Positions 61,674-64,000 of a stretch of DNA of 64,000 nucleotides are shown one piece after another; position 1 is the first letter of the stretch; each line of letters begins with the position of its first letter. Source of the DNA: Candidatus Zixiibacteriota bacterium (GTDB lineage: Bacteria; Zixibacteria; MSB-5A5; WJJR01; JAJRUJ01); the NCBI GenBank assembly GCA_020051695.1, contig JAGVQM010000011.1:186001-250000 (forward strand), in the 5' to 3' direction. Made by a program: the position numbers and the translations under genes. The notes beneath the pieces are model-generated. The model worked only from the letters and a program-made list of their open reading frames with translations. It was not told the DNA's origin and ran no database searches.

Positions 61674-64000
61674 TTGGTTTTTGCGTCGACGTTGAAAAAT
61701 CTGACACGAGTCCGCCACCTGCTTTGGTGGGCCGTGGTTCTGTTTGTCGCTCTGGCGCCATCGACTGCCCAGTCGGTCGGCGTGATGATTGTCCTAGATC
61801 AGCCCGCACGCACTACCGAACAGTTTCGTCCAGTGACCAGGGAAATCGGGTTATCTCTCACACATTCCGAAATCCCGCTGTTAAAAGCCCCCACTCGGGG
61901 ATTGCAGACCGAGACTGAAATCAACTATCGCACCGGATATGTGCAACTGCGCACATATTACCAGGAACATCATATTACCGCTCCGCTGGCCCTTGAGATC
62001 AGGACGTTCAATACGCTGCGCAACGACGCGCGGGTCGTGGAATACTGGCGGCAGAATCTGCGCTTGTCGCTGCGCCGGGAGCAATTTCAAAAACAAGGCG
62101 CGGGGCTGGCCTGGACTTTTGCCAGCGTGCCGAAATCGGTGCGCGCGATCCTGGGCGAGGGGGGCATCGGCCTGAAGGTAAACGGCTACCGCAAGATAAC
62201 TTTCTCGGGGACATCGCGTTGGCAGGGAGGGTTCGAAAACACCGGCAGTTATCGCCAGAGCAAGTTCCCCTCGCTGGACATGAAACAGCAGTCGCAATTT
62301 ACGATTAAGGGCAATGTCGGTTCAAAAATCTATGTCACTGTCGACCAGGACTCCCAGCGGGAATCCGATTTATCCAACCAGATTCAAATCCGCTACAAAG
62401 GTGATGAAGACGACATTCTGCAGACCGTGGAACTCGGCAATACGAATTTAAGTCTGCCCAACACGAAATTTGTCGGCTATTCCCAGCGGATCCAGGGTCT
62501 GTTCGGGGTCAAGGCCACGGCCAAGCTGGGCAATCTCGATTTGACAATGATCACCTCGCAGGAGAAAGGCAATACCGAGAAAACCCGTTTCACCGCAGGC
62601 AGCACAGAAAACATCACCTATCTCCGTGATTATCAATACCATGCGCGCGTCTTTTTCGACGTCGGCCGTTTTGGCCGGGAGGACCAGTCCGGTTTCTGGC
62701 AATTTCAGCTCGGCCGGGATTCCATTGTTGATTTTAAACTGTACGTCCAGGGCGCCAGCCAGTCATCCACCGACCCATACGCCAATATGTACATCGATCC
62801 GTCCCACCCGAATGAACCGTCGTTCATCAATGATATCGTGAAGACGAACGTTCGGGAGCTGAAAGCCAACGAAGATTATTTTCTGGAGCCGAACGAATTC
62901 TGGATCCAACTCGAGGACCAGTTGCGGCAAACCGAGTTTCTCGCCTGCTGGATGACGGTGCGTACTCCCGACTCCCTGGTGCAGATGGGTTCGCTGGTGT
63001 CCGGCGGCGACGTTGATACGCTGACATTGAAACTGCTGAAACGGAGAGATTGGAGTTCCGGGTCCAGTACCTGGGACTATGAATGGAAAAATGTTTATTA
63101 CCTCGGGGCGAAGAATCTGCAAATATCAGATTTTGAATTCGATATCTATAAGGGTGCGCCCGGCAACGAGGAAGACAATGCCAATTTGAACCATCAGGAC
63201 GGCAGTCAGTACCTGCAGATTTTGGGCCTGGACCGGGTTGATGATAACGGTAATGTCGGCAGTCCGGATAAGAAACTGGACAACTCGGCAGCTATCCTTG
63301 ATCTTGATCGCGGGTTGGTCGTCTTTCCCGATCGCACGCCGTTTAATCCCGCACAACATATCGAATATCTTCCGGGCGTTCCGGACCTGGCCGAAAAAGT
63401 CCCGACGGTCTATACCGAGTCCAACCCGGCGACCTTGCGGGACAACTCCGTATACTATCTGCGGATTGCCATGTACAGCAAGCGTACGGCCACTTACTCG
63501 TTAAAAAGGATCAATATTCTGGAAGGTTCGGAGACCGTGACGCTCGACCAACGGAGATTGACCCGTGGTGTTGATTATACCATCGACTACGAGATCGGTC
63601 AAATCACCTTTTTGAACGAGCAGGCGCTGGACCCTAATGCTGATTTGACCATCGATTTCGAATATGCGCCGTTTATTTCCGCCGAGAAGAAGTCCCTGTT
63701 CGGCATGCGCGCCGAATATAATACCGGGCCGGATTTCAGCATCGGTTCTTCCTTTTTGTACAAAGGGCAGAAATCCACCGACCGCAAGCCCAAGCTGGGC
63801 CAGGAGCAATCCAAGGATATGATCGGTGAGGTGGATTTTTCCTACACCGCGCGGCCGACCTGGATGACTTCGCTGGCCGATGCCGTGCCGTTTGTCGAGA
63901 CCTCCGTCAATTCGACACTGCGGATCTCCGGCGAAATTGCCCGTTCGATGCCCAACCCCAATTCCGAAGGGCAGGTCATCATCGACGATTTTGAGGGTGC
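61674..64000 (+). CDS. sprA: SprA-type T9SS outer-membrane translocon, N-terminal part (3' partial)
   Basis: The frame runs from TTG 61674 to the window edge without a stop; GGGGAG lies 7 bases before the TTG, and a signal peptide follows (LLWWAVVLFVALAPSTAQS). About 775 residues are visible. SprA hallmarks include FPSLDMKQQSQFTIKGNVG, IQIRYKGDEDDILQTVELGNTNLSLPNT, YSQRIQGLFGVKA and, at the edge, VIIDDFEG. SprA (Sov) is the very large barrel through which type IX substrates leave the cell, including proteins with sorting domains like that of the giant protein at 29749. Full length is usually above 2000 residues, so most lies outside the window. Confidence 0.93.
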   Translation, partial: MVFASTLKNLTRVRHLLWWAVVLFVALAPSTAQSVGVMIVLDQPARTTEQFRPVTREIGLSLTHSEIPLLKAPTRGLQTETEINYRTGYVQLRTYYQEHHITAPLALEIRTFNTLRNDARVVEYWRQNLRLSLRREQFQKQGAGLAWTFASVPKSVRAILGEGGIGLKVNGYRKITFSGTSRWQGGFENTGSYRQSKFPSLDMKQQSQFTIKGNVGSKIYVTVDQDSQRESDLSNQIQIRYKGDEDDILQTVELGNTNLSLPNTKFVGYSQRIQGLFGVKATAKLGNLDLTMITSQEKGNTEKTRFTAGSTENITYLRDYQYHARVFFDVGRFGREDQSGFWQFQLGRDSIVDFKLYVQGASQSSTDPYANMYIDPSHPNEPSFINDIVKTNVRELKANEDYFLEPNEFWIQLEDQLRQTEFLACWMTVRTPDSLVQMGSLVSGGDVDTLTLKLLKRRDWSSGSSTWDYEWKNVYYLGAKNLQISDFEFDIYKGAPGNEEDNANLNHQDGSQYLQILGLDRVDDNGNVGSPDKKLDNSAAILDLDRGLVVFPDRTPFNPAQHIEYLPGVPDLAEKVPTVYTESNPATLRDNSVYYLRIAMYSKRTATYSLKRINILEGSETVTLDQRRLTRGVDYTIDYEIGQITFLNEQALDPNADLTIDFEYAPFISAEKKSLFGMRAEYNTGPDFSIGSSFLYKGQKSTDRKPKLGQEQSKDMIGEVDFSYTARPTWMTSLADAVPFVETSVNSTLRISGEIARSMPNPNSEGQVIIDDFEG

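Overview
The window is a GC-rich, densely coded bacterial chromosome segment. The organism is probably a member of the FCB superphylum, with candidate phylum Zixibacteria or a relative as the best guess. The evidence is a SprA-type translocon gene running off the right edge, a very large HYR-repeat surface protein ending in a por/T9SS-type sorting domain (NQNYPNPFN...), a cohesin-like lipoprotein and many multidomain Ser/Thr kinases. The taxonomic call is inference. I see no rRNA, tRNA, CRISPR array, prophage or intact insertion sequence.

Layout. (1) 1-4864: a redox operon of a NuoF-GltD fusion (5' end outside the window), a NuoG/HoxU-like iron-sulfur subunit and an FMN glutamate-synthase-like protein. 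It resembles bifurcating transhydrogenases of the Stn kind but has a different fusion order. (2) 5211-14194: a signalling cassette of two related PAS histidine kinases around receiver proteins, an HD-GYP c-di-GMP phosphodiesterase, an HDOD protein and a small ORF. (3) 14238-22388, minus strand: phoB-phoR, then porin-pstSCAB-phoU behind an 11-bp-spaced direct repeat that looks like a Pho box. (4) 23069-28993: a 1629-residue Ser/Thr kinase-STAND-TPR-GAF-AAA+-Fis regulator, then a good match to a sigma-54 -24/-12 promoter with phased upstream repeats, a 79-residue exported peptide and a short HTH protein. (5) 29749-34542: the giant secreted HYR protein. (6) 34814-38841: a BlaI-type repressor and an M56 metallopeptidase whose C-terminus carries eleven S-D-Y-(E/A) repeats instead of a penicillin sensor.

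(7) 39153-46958: an SPFH/zinc-ribbon pair, a cytidylate-kinase-like protein, a GNAT protein, a small membrane protein, a DDAH-like hydrolase, a BaiN-type flavoprotein and a nitroreductase. (8) 46988-49759: alkylation repair (Ogt plus AdaA) and an ArsR, small Cys-rich protein and TauE group sharing a candidate operator. (9) 49823-50131: the wreck of a Na+/H+ antiporter gene. (10) 50377-58876: an SDR, a Ser/Thr kinase with TolB-like and TPR domains, a CdsA-like enzyme, an acyltransferase fused to a nucleotide-kinase fold, a lipid-kinase-like protein and an FHA-GAF-SpoIIE phosphatase, forming a phospholipid and phospho-signalling operon. (11) 59021-end: cohesin-like lipoprotein, pyrE, murB and the sprA start.

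The strongest candidates for an undescribed system are the kinase/AAA+ regulator with its exported peptide (23069-28993), the BlaI/M56-repeat pair (34814-38841), the NuoF-GltD/glutamate-synthase complex (1-4864) and the kinase-regulated lipid operon (51412-58876).
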